Shown here: piece by piece, positions 1-9,066 of the stretch
How positions within the stretch are numbered: the first letter of the stretch is position 1
Layout of the letters: the number at the start of each line of letters is the position of its first letter
From: JACDAE01 sp963744875
GTDB taxonomy: Bacteria > Chloroflexota > Ktedonobacteria > Ktedonobacterales > Ktedonobacteraceae
Length of the DNA: 64,000 nt
Direction of reading: 5' to 3'
Assembly: GCA_963744875.1 (NCBI GenBank)
Contig: CAVUVQ010000037.1
Span: 1-64,000 of the forward strand
Program-made: the position numbers and the translations under genes
Notes under the pieces: generated by a model
What the model saw: the letters and a program-made list of their open reading frames with translations, nothing else
What the model was told of the DNA's origin: nothing
Databases searched by the model: none

Positions 1-34
1 ACCAATATAAAACACAACAACGGAGCACACCAAC

Positions 35-772
35 ATGGACATCACCAATAAAGTTGTCCTTATCACCGGAGCATCAGGCGGCATCGGCCTCGCCACCGCA
101 CAACTCTTCTCCCAAAAAGGCGCAAAATTAGCCCTCGCCGCACGCTCAACCACAAAACTGCAACAGATCGCCTCAGAAATGCCCGACGCCATCGCCATCC
201 CAACCGACATGCGCGACGAACAGGCCATCCAGCACATGATCACCCACACCCAACAACACTTCGGACGCATTGATATCCTCATCAACAACGCCGGTCAGGG
301 CATGCACGTACCCATCGAACAGACAGACCTGCAACTCTATCGCTCAGTCTTCGAACTCAACGTCGTAAGCGTCATCGCCGCCATGCAGGCCATCATTCCC
401 ATCATGCGCACCCAGGGCGGAGGCGTCATCATCAACATCAGCTCCGGCACCTCAAAAGCCACCTTTCCCGGCGTTGGCCCCTATGCCTCCACCAAATATG
501 CCCTCAACGCAATCTCGCTCACCGCCCGCCAGGAACTCGCGCCCGCCAATATTCGCATCGGCCTCGTTCATCCTGGCATCACCGCAACCGCATTCCACCA
601 CAACCTCGCCCAGCGTCCAGATGAGCAAGAGGACACCAATCGCCGCGCCCGCATCATGCAGCCCGACACCCCAGAATACGTCGCCGAGAAGATCCTCGAA
701 GCGGTCCAGACCGAAGCCGCCGAAACCTACACCGATAGCGTTAAAGGCTTCATGGCATCCCGCCGCGAATAG
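35..772 (+). CDS. SDR family NAD(P)-dependent oxidoreductase
   Basis: A 245-residue classical short-chain dehydrogenase. The N-terminus has the nucleotide-binding glycine motif TGASGGIG (about residues 11-18), followed by the NNAG structural motif near residue 85. The catalytic serine lies in the INISSG strand and the Tyr-Lys pair in YASTKYA (about residues 150-156). Length and motif order are normal for the family. The substrate cannot be read from sequence. A GGAG sits about 9 nt before the ATG. Codon use is strongly C-ending, unlike the AT-richer gene that follows on the other strand. The family is certain and the function is generic. Confidence 0.93.
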   Translation: MDITNKVVLITGASGGIGLATAQLFSQKGAKLALAARSTTKLQQIASEMPDAIAIPTDMRDEQAIQHMITHTQQHFGRIDILINNAGQGMHVPIEQTDLQLYRSVFELNVVSVIAAMQAIIPIMRTQGGGVIINISSGTSKATFPGVGPYASTKYALNAISLTARQELAPANIRIGLVHPGITATAFHHNLAQRPDEQEDTNRRARIMQPDTPEYVAEKILEAVQTEAAETYTDSVKGFMASRRE

Positions 773-794
773 GCACAGAGATCCTGCAAAAATG

Positions 795-1280
795 TTAGCT
801 GAAATATTGCCATCTTTTTTTTACTTCCAGGAAAAAGGATACGCAAATGAAAATAAGTATGCTTATTCCTAACATGAAGTTAATTATGAAAGATAATGTT
901 AAAAAACGACTTTGAAAAAGAGAGTCGTAAATGTGGAGCGTAATTTCAACTATAATACTGATCAGTGCACCTAAAATATATGCTATAACAAGGAGTTTAA
1001 CGCCCCATTTTTTCCATGTCCATATTCCGTAGAGCGAAATCAAATTAGTCGCAATTAAGAAAATGCTGATAAAGGGGAAAATGGATCGATCATATGCAGT
1101 AAATGGGTGTAATAACGAATTAAAAAGAGAATACATGGTGTGAAGTGTAATAATGACAAATAATACTAATATGGTTGTCAAACAACCCCCTCGTCTTCTT
1201 CGGGCTTCAAATGAGGATTGTCTCGTAGGTTGTCCTATAGGAATCTCCGCCGGGGGTATTGGTTGATTATTATCAGACAT
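795..1280 (-). CDS. small multi-pass membrane protein, unknown function
   Basis: A 161-residue protein I do not recognise. It begins with a hydrophilic Pro/Arg-rich segment (residues 1-35), followed by about four hydrophobic segments (near 36-55, 65-85, 90-110 and 125-155). This suggests an inner-membrane protein with a cytoplasmic N-terminus. The start is supported by AAAGGGG 7 nt upstream of the ATG. It is convergent with the SDR gene, with 22 bp between the stops. It is clearly AT-richer than both flanking genes, so it may have a different history. Confidence 0.6.
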   Translation of the reverse strand: MSDNNQPIPPAEIPIGQPTRQSSFEARRRRGGCLTTILVLFVIITLHTMYSLFNSLLHPFTAYDRSIFPFISIFLIATNLISLYGIWTWKKWGVKLLVIAYILGALISIIVEITLHIYDSLFQSRFLTLSFIINFMLGISILIFICVSFFLEVKKRWQYFS

Positions 1281-1455
1281 ATATTTACCCCTTTAATTAT
1301 TTAGATATAAGCATTCGCATTCTAGCAGACGAGTAGTGCTGGCACAAGAGGTTATAGGAAAATCCTTCTCTCACCCGTTTGACTTTCCACATCCCCCTTA
1401 ACTATACTCTCCATATGACATCTCCCCATGTCGACAAAGCAGAAATTCCTGACCT

Positions 1456-1546
1456 CTTGCCACTGGTGTAAGGGCACTGTTCACAAGCCCGTCTATGCCC
1501 GCCTCCCTTGCCACTGGTGTAACGGGTGCCGTTCACAAGCCCGTCT
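1456..1546. repeat. direct repeat, about 39 bp twice (repeat-family variant)
   Basis: Two imperfect copies lie 51 bp apart (1456-1494 and 1507-1546). Each reads CTTGCCACTGGTGTAA, then a variable GC-rich centre, then TTCACAAGCCCGTCT. The part from GGTGTA to AAGCCCGTC aligns with the right arm of the inverted repeat at 15739-15770, so these look like diverged members of the same dispersed family. They sit directly upstream of the D5 helicase gene. Confidence 0.7.
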
Positions 1547-1575
1547 CTCCCTTCACTAACAGAAAGGCTCATCCC

Positions 1576-2988
1576 ATGAACACTCCCACCACTCATCCCA
1601 CCGACCTCAGTAACGCTCACCGCTTCGCCACCCAACACGCCCATCACCTCCGCTACGTACCCACCTGGGGCTGGCTCACCTGGGACGGCACCCGCTGGCA
1701 CAAAACATCCTCCCTCACCAGCCTCGCACGCGAAACCATCCAGGACCTCTACGCCTCAGCCACAACCCCCACTGATCCCTCTCTCACAACCAATCAGCTA
1801 ACCATCCAACACGCCCATCGCTCCTCATCTCTCGCCAGCATCAAAGCCATGCTCACACTCGCATCCAACGATCCTGCTCTCATCACCCAACCATCCCAAT
1901 TTGACACTCACCCCCTCCTCCTCAACGTCCTCAACGGCACCCTCGACCTCCGTACCGGCGATCTCAAGCCACACGATCCTCACGATTTCATCACCCGCCT
2001 CATCCCCATCGCATACAATCCCCATGCCATCTCACCCATCTGGGACTCCTTCCTCGCACAGATCACCCAACGCAATTCCTTCCTCTGCCAATATATCCAG
2101 CGTGCAGTCGGCTATAGCCTTACCTCTAGCACACGCGAAGAAGCTCTCTTCATCCTCTATGGACCCGGACGCAACGGCAAAAGCACCTTCCTCACCGCCA
2201 TCAGTTCCATCCTCGGCGATTATGCACAGCACGCACCCACCAGTTCTTTCACACATAACTCTGCACCACTTACTCTTACCTCATCCCTCCCTTCTACACG
2301 TCTCATGCTCCTCTCCGAAACCTCATCCAACCAGCTCCTTGATCTCAGCATACTCAAACGTATCACCAGTGGCGAAGCTATTACCGTTCGTTCTTCTCAT
2401 GAACGCACCTCCTTCCAGCCTCATTTCAAACTCTGGCTCGCCACCAACAATCTCCCCTCCATCCCCGAACAAAGCATCGCCATCTGGCAGCGCGTCAAAC
2501 TTATCCCCTTTACAGCCTCCTTCGTGGGCCGTGAGGATAAAGAACTCTCCACCAAACTCTTTGATGCATTCCCCGCCATCCTCGCCTGGGCTGTCCAGGG
2601 CTGTCGCCTCTGGCTCCAGGAAGGCTGGCGCGAACCCGATTGCGTACAGGCCGCCACCCTCACCTATAAAGAAAATCAAGATGCCCTGGCCGACTTCTTC
2701 CACGATTGCTGCACTATCGACAATAAACCGGATACACACGTCAAAGCCAGAGAACTATACAACGTCTATAAATTATGGTGTCAAACAAAAGGCGTACAGC
2801 CTCTTTCCGAAACTCTCTTCGCTGCCAATATACTATCCCACGGCCATCCACGTGAGCGCAAAAACTCCGGCAAGATCTACCATGGCATTACCCTCATCCC
2901 TCGCATCGCCTCAGCTTTCTCCAAGGATTGCACCACAACACCACACATACCCGAAAATCTCGACACCCTCCTCCTACCACTATCCTAA
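1576..2988 (+). CDS. phage/plasmid-type (P4/D5) superfamily 3 helicase-primase, C-terminal part
   Basis: A 470-residue protein with the D5_N region (about residues 60-180) followed by a superfamily 3 helicase core. The Walker A motif is GPGRNGKST (about residues 196-204), a Walker B-like strand RLMLLSETS follows, and a sensor-like LATNNLPSI comes later. Phage P4-type primases are usually over 700 residues with an N-terminal primase domain. That domain is absent here, so this is the helicase half only. The ATG at 1576 is chosen because residues encoded from the earlier ATG at 1495 come from the upstream direct repeat. Family knowledge says such proteins replicate phages or plasmids, but no integrase, capsid or partition gene is nearby. 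Confidence 0.85.
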   Translation: MNTPTTHPTDLSNAHRFATQHAHHLRYVPTWGWLTWDGTRWHKTSSLTSLARETIQDLYASATTPTDPSLTTNQLTIQHAHRSSSLASIKAMLTLASNDPALITQPSQFDTHPLLLNVLNGTLDLRTGDLKPHDPHDFITRLIPIAYNPHAISPIWDSFLAQITQRNSFLCQYIQRAVGYSLTSSTREEALFILYGPGRNGKSTFLTAISSILGDYAQHAPTSSFTHNSAPLTLTSSLPSTRLMLLSETSSNQLLDLSILKRITSGEAITVRSSHERTSFQPHFKLWLATNNLPSIPEQSIAIWQRVKLIPFTASFVGREDKELSTKLFDAFPAILAWAVQGCRLWLQEGWREPDCVQAATLTYKENQDALADFFHDCCTIDNKPDTHVKARELYNVYKLWCQTKGVQPLSETLFAANILSHGHPRERKNSGKIYHGITLIPRIASAFSKDCTTTPHIPENLDTLLLPLS

Positions 2989-3088
2989 AAGCACATCAAC
3001 TCCCACATCGCTGTCACCACACCTCCCCACATTGACCAAATCGTGTATACCGTGTACCCCAAAAGATCCCGATTCACAAAAACATCAA

Positions 3089-3305
3089 CCATTCATGGGC
3101 CCACCATATCCCACGATAACACAACGGTAGGGACCGATTGCATCACGTCCGCCATTCATGGGCCACAGCCCCCATATTCCCATCGATAACACAACGGTAG
3201 GGACCCGATTGCATCGCGTCCGCCATTCATGGGCCACAGCCCCCATATTCCCATCGATAACACAACGGTAGGGACCCGATTGCATCGCGTCCGCCATTCA
3301 TGGAC
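3089..3305. repeat. 71-bp tandem repeat array (three units plus partial)
   Basis: The motif CCATTCATGG recurs at 3089, 3152, 3223 and 3294, giving one 63-bp unit and two 71-bp units that are nearly identical. Each unit holds the core GGTAGGGACCCGATTGCA followed by TCGCGTCCGCC. The same core, with a few substitutions, makes up the 61-bp array at 7460-7710. No spacer varies between copies, so this is not a CRISPR. The array fills the space between the helicase gene and the ester-cyclase-like gene. Confidence 0.92.
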
Positions 3306-3376
3306 CTCTGTCACCCAATACCCCTTCTATAACGTGACATAAGAGAGATTTTCATCTCACTAGAAAGGAGATTTTC

Positions 3377-3811
3377 ATGTCAACAGATGCAGACAAAGCT
3401 CTTGTCAGGCGCTACTACGAAGAAGTTTTGACAAAAAGAGATCCCGACCTCGTCGACGAACTCTTCTCTCCCTCTTATGTCTATCATTACGCCGACACAC
3501 CACCGGGGCTGGCAACTGACCGCGAGGGCCTCAAACAGTTCGTCACTCATTTCCTGGTTGGTTATCCCGATATGCACTTTATCGTTGAGGATCAGACCCT
3601 TGAAGGTGATCAGGTCGTTACCCACCTTACCGCACGTAGCGGCTTACCCGTTGGACCCGTGATGACCATTCCTGCCAATTCAGCAAAGGTTGCTGGATCA
3701 GATACCATCAAAGGGACCAGCAAAGATCGTATCGTCAACGGCAAAATCGCCGAAAGCTGGTTCCAATTCGATATCCCAGATCCTCTGCCTCAAGCAGAAG
3801 AACTTCCATAG
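3377..3811 (+). CDS. SnoaL-like ester cyclase family protein
   Basis: A 144-residue NTF2-fold protein. The opening ALVRRYYEEVLTKRDPDLVDELFSPSYVYH and the central HF-VGYPDMHFIVEDQ segment are typical of the SnoaL/ester cyclase group, which covers cyclases, isomerases and many uncharacterised proteins. An AAAGGAGA lies 7 nt before the ATG. It is a single gene that converges on the dehydrogenase large-subunit gene, 6 bp away. Catalysis cannot be inferred because many members have no known substrate. Confidence 0.8.
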   Translation: MSTDADKALVRRYYEEVLTKRDPDLVDELFSPSYVYHYADTPPGLATDREGLKQFVTHFLVGYPDMHFIVEDQTLEGDQVVTHLTARSGLPVGPVMTIPANSAKVAGSDTIKGTSKDRIVNGKIAESWFQFDIPDPLPQAEELP

Positions 3812-3817
3812 ACCTCT

Positions 3818-5995
3818 CTACCTTTTTTCCATGATTGCGTTCAGCACACGCTCCGGTGTCATTGGCTGCTGCTTGAGCCAGGCACCGGTCGCATCGTGAA
3901 TCGCACAGGCCACAGCGGGCGCGAATGGAATCAACGGCATCTCAGCCATCCCACGTGCCCCAAATGGTCCATCAGGATCGGCCAACTCTAAAACAACTGG
4001 CGTTATATCCGTCGGCATGTCGAGTATCGTGGGCAGCAGGTAAGTATTGAAATGCGGCGTCAATACGTGCCCATCCCGAATCTGGAAGTTCTCTAACAAC
4101 GCGTACCCCAATGCCTGCGCTAGACAGCCTTCGATCTGCCCGGTTACTTGCTGAATATTGATCGCCTTGCCTACATCGTGGGCGCTGATAATGCGCAATA
4201 CCTGCACCTGCCCCGTAAGCATGTTCACTTCCACCTCAACAGCCTGTGCGGAATAACCATAACAATAGTTCGGACGCGCACTGTGCGTCTCTGGATCAAG
4301 CGGCGTTGTGGGCGTGGGACGAAACTGGATAGTCGCCTCGACATGCTCGTCATCCGTAAAGCTCCAATATTTTTAGCAGCAGTAGCAGCATCCAGCACAG
4401 CACGCCCACCCATGTAGGTCATGCGCGACGCCGAGACGCTCCCTGTATTGGGCGTTTTGCTGCTATCATCAGCAATGATAGTGACTTTTTCCATTGGTAG
4501 TGATAGTGCCTCAGCGGCGATCTGGCGCAGAATGAGATGTGCTCCCTGCCCCACGTCGGCAACTCCGACACGCACAACGGCACGCTCCATCTCCGCCGCC
4601 CCATATATCTCGACGGTCGCGGTCGCCTGCTCCGGAAAACCATACAGAGTAGCCAACATTCTTAATGCCACACGCGATACCAATCCCACGCCGCAGATGT
4701 GGCTCGGTAGGCTGGCTCCGTTGCCCACCTTCTCCATATCCCCAACGTATACGCGCCTCCTCAATACAGCCTTCTAATACGGGTAGTGCGCTGACACCAG
4801 GTGGAAGTGGTTGATTGGTTGGCTCGATGCTTCCCTCACGATAAATGTTGCGCCGTCGTATCTCCACCGGATCAATGTTTAATTCTTGCGCCAGCCGCGT
4901 AATCATAATTTCTCCGGCGAATTGCGTCTGCGGTGCGCCAAACCCACGAAATGCGCCGCAAGGAATATTATTGGTGTACACGGCATAACCGTCAACGGAA
5001 ATGTTAGGAATCTCATAGCACCCACTGACAAAGAGCGTTGCCGCCTTGAGCACCTCCTGGCTGGTTGATGCATACGCTCCACCATCGGCAATAACCTGTG
5101 CCTCTACCGCCATGATGGTGCCATCTTTCTTTGCACCCCAACGACAGGCAATGTTAATCGGATGCCGCTTGTGGTGCGCAATCATGGACTCTTCACGCGA
5201 CCACACGAGCGCCGTCGGCTGTTGCAGTTTCCAGCTCGCCAGGGCCAGCAAATGCTGAATGGAGAGATCTTCACGTCCTCCAAATGCCCCGCCGATAGCA
5301 GCATACCGCACAATCACACGCTCCTCCTCCAGGCCAAGTATCTGCGCAATCTGACGACGATCTTCGTGCAACCATTGCCCCGCCGTTTCGACGACGACGC
5401 GCCCCTGTTCATCGATAGAGGCAATGCCCGCCTCCGGTTGCAAAAAGGCATGCTCCTGCCAGGAAGTGCTGAACGTATCTTCCAATACCACATCAGCCTC
5501 TGCAAATGCCCGCGCAACATCGCCTTTACGTAACGGAATAGTGTAAAGTTTGTTGCTCCCCAACCGCTCATGCACCAGGGGTGCTCCCTCTGCTAACGCC
5601 GTCTGCACATCGGTCACCGCCGGCAGATCTTCGTATTCGACGACAACCAGCCCCGCCCCCGCAATTGCCGCCTCTTTGTTTTGCGCCACCACCAGGGCAA
5701 CTTTATCTCCCTCAAAACGTACTTTATCCTTACATAATACAGGTTGGTCGTCCTCAATCAGCCCATAGGCATTGCAAGGAACATCGTCCGCTGTTAATAC
5801 AGCTACGACGCCTGGATAATTCAGCGCCGCCTGCACATCAATTGAAAGGATGCGTGCATGCACTTTGTGCGCAAATACGACCTGCAATTGCAACATGCCA
5901 GCCTTTACCAGGTCGGCAGGATAGCGCGTCGCCCCTGTTACTTTGCCCAATGCATCGTGGCGCGGCAGTGCTGCTCCAACAATGTTATTCGCCAT
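3818..5995 (-). pseudogene. xanthine dehydrogenase-type molybdopterin-binding large subunit, two frameshifts
   Basis: The gene reads in three frames. From 5995 to about 4645 it gives the a/b hammerhead and first molybdopterin domain (start MANNIVGAALPRHD, with GGAFGGRED and CGAFRGFGAPQ). At about 4645 one extra base breaks the frame after KNVGYS. The next frame continues YGFPEQATATVEIYG to about 4374, where a T5 run marks a second shift. The last frame runs from YWSFTDDEHVEATIQ to the final EMPLIPFAPAVA segment. Spliced in silico it is about 725 residues, slightly short for the family; the linker near the second shift looks shortened. The translated frames are well conserved, so sequencing error is as likely as decay. 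It overlaps the upstream FAD/Fe-S gene by 11 bp. Confidence 0.85.
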
Positions 5996-7373
5996 CCTGA
6001 CCTCCTACCACTAATACAGCGTCCAAGATTTTGCGATAGCCAGTACAGCGGCAGATATTGCCACTGAGAGCGGTGCGTATCTGCTCGACATCTGGTTGCT
6101 CACGTTCATCCAACAATTTCGCTCCCGCCATCAACATGCCAGGAATACAGAAGCCGCATTGCACGGCTGCTGAGTCGATGAAGGCTTGCTGCAAGGGATG
6201 CAACTGCTCGCCATCCGCCAGCCCCTCAATCGTTGTAACAGTCGCTCCGTGCGCCTGTGGAGCTGGTACAAGGCACGACATCACCGCCTGCCCATTCAGC
6301 CAGACGGTACAGGCTCCGCACTCACCCTCGGCACAGCCTTCTTTCGTTCCGGTCAACCCGGCATTCTCGCGCAAAGCATTCAATAATGTCTTGCGTTGCG
6401 CATCCACCAGCACATAGTCCCGCCCATTGATGTGGGTCTCAATAACATCATGAAAGTTGGTGCCCTGAGTATCTTCACAAGGCGTCTCAAGCGTGATTGG
6501 TTGCTCTAACGGACTTTCTTTCCTGCTGGCAAGCCGCTGCAAGCCATATGAAACGAGCGTAGCAAGCGTCGTCAGGCGATAAGAGGCCGTCGCACGCACA
6601 TCGCCAATCGGACGCACATCCATACACGCCAGCTTCCCCGCCTCATCACAAATAGCCCTATCAAGTTGTTTGCCCTTGAGATACGTCTCGGCCTGACTGG
6701 CATGCACAATCGTTGGAGCTAAACAGCCAAGCGTGATCCTTGCGTCGCTGATGCACTCATCATCGTCCATCGTAAGCACAAAGGCGATATTGAGCAGCGA
6801 GATAGCCTGGGCACGCCGCAACCCTGATTTGATGAACAGGCTCCTCTGCTTATCCGTAAGAGCTGGCAAACGTATTTCACGCACCAGTTCGTCAGCCCGA
6901 CAGAGCGTGCGCCGTACCCCCAGATAAAAGTCGCGCAATGGCACAACACGCTCACCACTACTGCTTACTAGCACCAGTTCGGCGTCAAGGGCCATCAGAG
7001 GCGTGATGGTATCATTAGCAGGCGAAGCGGTGATGACATTCCCGGCCAGCGTTCCACGTGTGCGTATCTGTGGCGCTCCCACTTCAAGGCAGGCTTGAAA
7101 TAACGGTAACGCATACTGCTGACATTCCGCTGAACGCAGAACATCATTATGCGTAGTCAGTCCCCCAAGATGTAACACCCCCTTCTCCATCCGCACATAC
7201 TTCAATGCCGAGAGTCCAGTAATATCAATGAGCGTTGCCGTTCGTTTGATCCCCTGCTGCAACTCCAACAACACATCGGTCCCACCCGATACAATACGCG
7301 CCCTGTCCTTATAAGAATCCAGCAGAGCAAGCGTTTCAGCAATACTGCTCGGCCTCAAATAGGTTTGCCACAT
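5985..7373 (-). CDS. fused FAD-binding and 2Fe-2S subunit of a xanthine dehydrogenase-type hydroxylase
   Basis: A 462-residue fusion. Residues 1 to about 290 are the CoxM-type FAD-binding subunit (VSGGTDVL, IRTRGTLAGNVITASPAND). Residues from about 310 form the CoxS-type 2Fe-2S protein. The first cluster cysteines are C347, C352, C355 and C367; the second are C406, C409, C441 and C443 (CGFC, CRC). Electrons from the molybdenum subunit would pass through these clusters to FAD. The gene overlaps the start of the molybdopterin subunit gene by 11 bp, which fits one complex. The urate-pathway context suggests hypoxanthine/xanthine oxidation, but CO- or aldehyde-type hydroxylases share these folds. 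Confidence 0.9.
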   Translation of the reverse strand: MWQTYLRPSSIAETLALLDSYKDRARIVSGGTDVLLELQQGIKRTATLIDITGLSALKYVRMEKGVLHLGGLTTHNDVLRSAECQQYALPLFQACLEVGAPQIRTRGTLAGNVITASPANDTITPLMALDAELVLVSSSGERVVPLRDFYLGVRRTLCRADELVREIRLPALTDKQRSLFIKSGLRRAQAISLLNIAFVLTMDDDECISDARITLGCLAPTIVHASQAETYLKGKQLDRAICDEAGKLACMDVRPIGDVRATASYRLTTLATLVSYGLQRLASRKESPLEQPITLETPCEDTQGTNFHDVIETHINGRDYVLVDAQRKTLLNALRENAGLTGTKEGCAEGECGACTVWLNGQAVMSCLVPAPQAHGATVTTIEGLADGEQLHPLQQAFIDSAAVQCGFCIPGMLMAGAKLLDEREQPDVEQIRTALSGNICRCTGYRKILDAVLVVGGQDGE

Positions 7374-7459
7374 ACAACTTTACTTTCTATAATGAAAATG
7401 GCCTGACCCTGGGTATGAAAATGTTCTGATCCTTGATAGTGGCGTCATTTGTTGATACC

Positions 7460-7710
7460 AATTTGCGGTAGGGACCCGGTTGCACCGCGTCCGCGATTGA
7501 TCGACCCGTCCCCCACCCACAATTTGCGGTAGGACCCGGTTGCACCGCGTCCGCGATTGATCGACCCATCCCCCACCCACAATTTGCGGTAGGGACCCGG
7601 TTGCACCGCGTCCGCGATTGATCGACCCATCCCCCACCCACAATTTGCGGTAGGGACCCGGTTGCACCGCGTCCGCGATTGATCGACCCGTCCCCCTACC
7701 CAGAATTTGC
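7460..7710. repeat. 61-bp tandem repeat array (four units plus partial)
   Basis: AATTTGC starts units at 7460, 7521, 7581, 7642 and 7704, so the period is 60-62 bp. Each unit carries GCGGTAGGGACCCGGTTGCA followed by CCGCGTCCGCGATTGATCG. It is closely related to the 71-bp array at 3089-3305. The array lies between allB and the FAD/Fe-S gene inside the purine cluster. Its last partial unit supplies the final codons and stop of allB. It may form strong secondary structure in the transcript. Spacers do not vary, so it is not a CRISPR. Confidence 0.93.
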
Positions 7711-9057
7711 AGGTCGAAGCAAACGCCCACGCACCTCAGATGCAAATTGCCCATCCAGAAAAACGGTATTACCACGTAACAAAGTACGACGAATACGCCC
7801 CCTCATGCTTTTCCCAACATAAGGACTATGACGATGACGATAATAAAGATCCTCGCTACGTAACACGCTACTTCCCTCCAGATCCACCAGCACAAGATCA
7901 GCATCAGCCCCGACAACTACCCTCCCCTTATGCGACCCCAACACGAACCGATCCGCAATAGAAGCCGATGTGAGAGATACAATGGTCTCTAATGGCAATT
8001 TCCGTTCATGATACCCATCGGTCAACAAGAGTTGTAGCAACGACTGGCAACCAGAGATTCCACCCCAGACCTGGAAGAAGTCAGCACTGGTCTTCATCTC
8101 AGCAGGTGCCGGTGAGTGATCCGACGTGATCATCAAGATATTTCCAGCGAAGAGTTGTTGCCATAACTCCTCCTGCACTGCTCGCGTGCGTAAAGGGGGC
8201 GCACATTTGGCAACGGCTCCCATCCGCTCCACATCATCTTCCGTCAACACCAGATAGTGCGAACACGTCTCGCAGCTCACATCGATCCCCTTTGCACGCG
8301 CTTCCGCCACCAGCGCGACGCCACGACCACTACTGACATGGACGATATGCAGCTTGCAGCCCGTCTCGTGCGCAAAGAGAATTGCCCGCTCGATTGCCTC
8401 TAGTTCTGCCACAACTGGGCGTGAGTCAAGATAATCACGTATCCCCGTCTTCCCCTCTGCCTGAGCACGACGTGCAAGGATGCTGGTGATCTGGTCGCTT
8501 TCGGCATGCAACGCAACCATACGCCCAAGCTGTGCGGCCCGCTGCATCCCCTCGTAGAGCGTGACATCATCAACCGACGCGAAATCTTCAATGCCACTAT
8601 TGCTCATAAACGCTTTGAAGCCAATCACGCCTCGCTCAGCCAGTTCTTCCAGGCGCTCAACGTTGCCCGGCACTAAGCCACCCCAGAGCCCAAAGTCGAC
8701 CAGCGAATGCACCTCGGCTTCTCTACATTTGAGGTCAAAGCTTTCAGCATTAATCGTCGGTGGAGAAGCATTGAGAGGCATATCAAAGAAAGCGGTCGTG
8801 CCACCTGCGGCCAGAGCGCGTGTACCCGTGGTAAAGCCCTCCCAATGTGCACGCCCCGGATCGTTAAAGTGCAGATGCGCATCAATCACGCCCGGAAAGA
8901 TGTGCATTCCTCGCGCGTCGATCTCTTCTCCAGCCGTTCCCTCCAATTCTGGCGCAATAGCAACAATCTTCCCACCCTCAATCCCTAGATCAACCTGACT
9001 ACTACCTTCCGTGGTTATCAGGGTGCCATTGCGTAGCATAAGGTCGTACAGGCTCAT
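7696..9057 (-). CDS. allB: allantoinase
   Basis: A 453-residue amidohydrolase of the allantoinase/dihydroorotase group. It hydrolyses allantoin to allantoate. Visible metal and active-site motifs are DAHLHFNDPGR (about residue 60), the carboxylated-lysine segment GFKAFM (about 150), HAES, HIVHVSS and SDHSPAP. Position between uricase-pathway genes favours allantoinase over dihydroorotase or hydantoinase. The start is nine bases after the allC stop with GAGGG upstream. The last codons (PANSG and stop) fall in the 61-bp repeat array, so the C-terminus was probably altered when the repeat arrived. Confidence 0.92.
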   Translation of the reverse strand: MSLYDLMLRNGTLITTEGSSQVDLGIEGGKIVAIAPELEGTAGEEIDARGMHIFPGVIDAHLHFNDPGRAHWEGFTTGTRALAAGGTTAFFDMPLNASPPTINAESFDLKCREAEVHSLVDFGLWGGLVPGNVERLEELAERGVIGFKAFMSNSGIEDFASVDDVTLYEGMQRAAQLGRMVALHAESDQITSILARRAQAEGKTGIRDYLDSRPVVAELEAIERAILFAHETGCKLHIVHVSSGRGVALVAEARAKGIDVSCETCSHYLVLTEDDVERMGAVAKCAPPLRTRAVQEELWQQLFAGNILMITSDHSPAPAEMKTSADFFQVWGGISGCQSLLQLLLTDGYHERKLPLETIVSLTSASIADRFVLGSHKGRVVVGADADLVLVDLEGSSVLRSEDLYYRHRHSPYVGKSMRGRIRRTLLRGNTVFLDGQFASEVRGRLLRPANSG

Positions 9058-9066
9058 CGGAAACCC

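Noticed and set aside
1901..3130. Long plus-strand frame overlapping the D5 helicase
   Set aside because: It is a Ser/Pro-rich shadow of the C-rich helicase gene, without motifs or ribosome site.
3085..3297. Short protein frame across the 71-bp array
   Set aside because: It is open only because the repeat lacks stops in that frame; it has no ribosome site or homology.
3089..7710. Tandem arrays at 3089-3305 and 7460-7710 as CRISPR arrays
   Set aside because: The whole unit is repeated without variable spacers, the periods are 61-71 bp, and no cas genes are present.
7380..7775. Frames through the 61-bp array
   Set aside because: They translate the repeat itself (recurring SIADAVQPGP) and overlap allB antisense.
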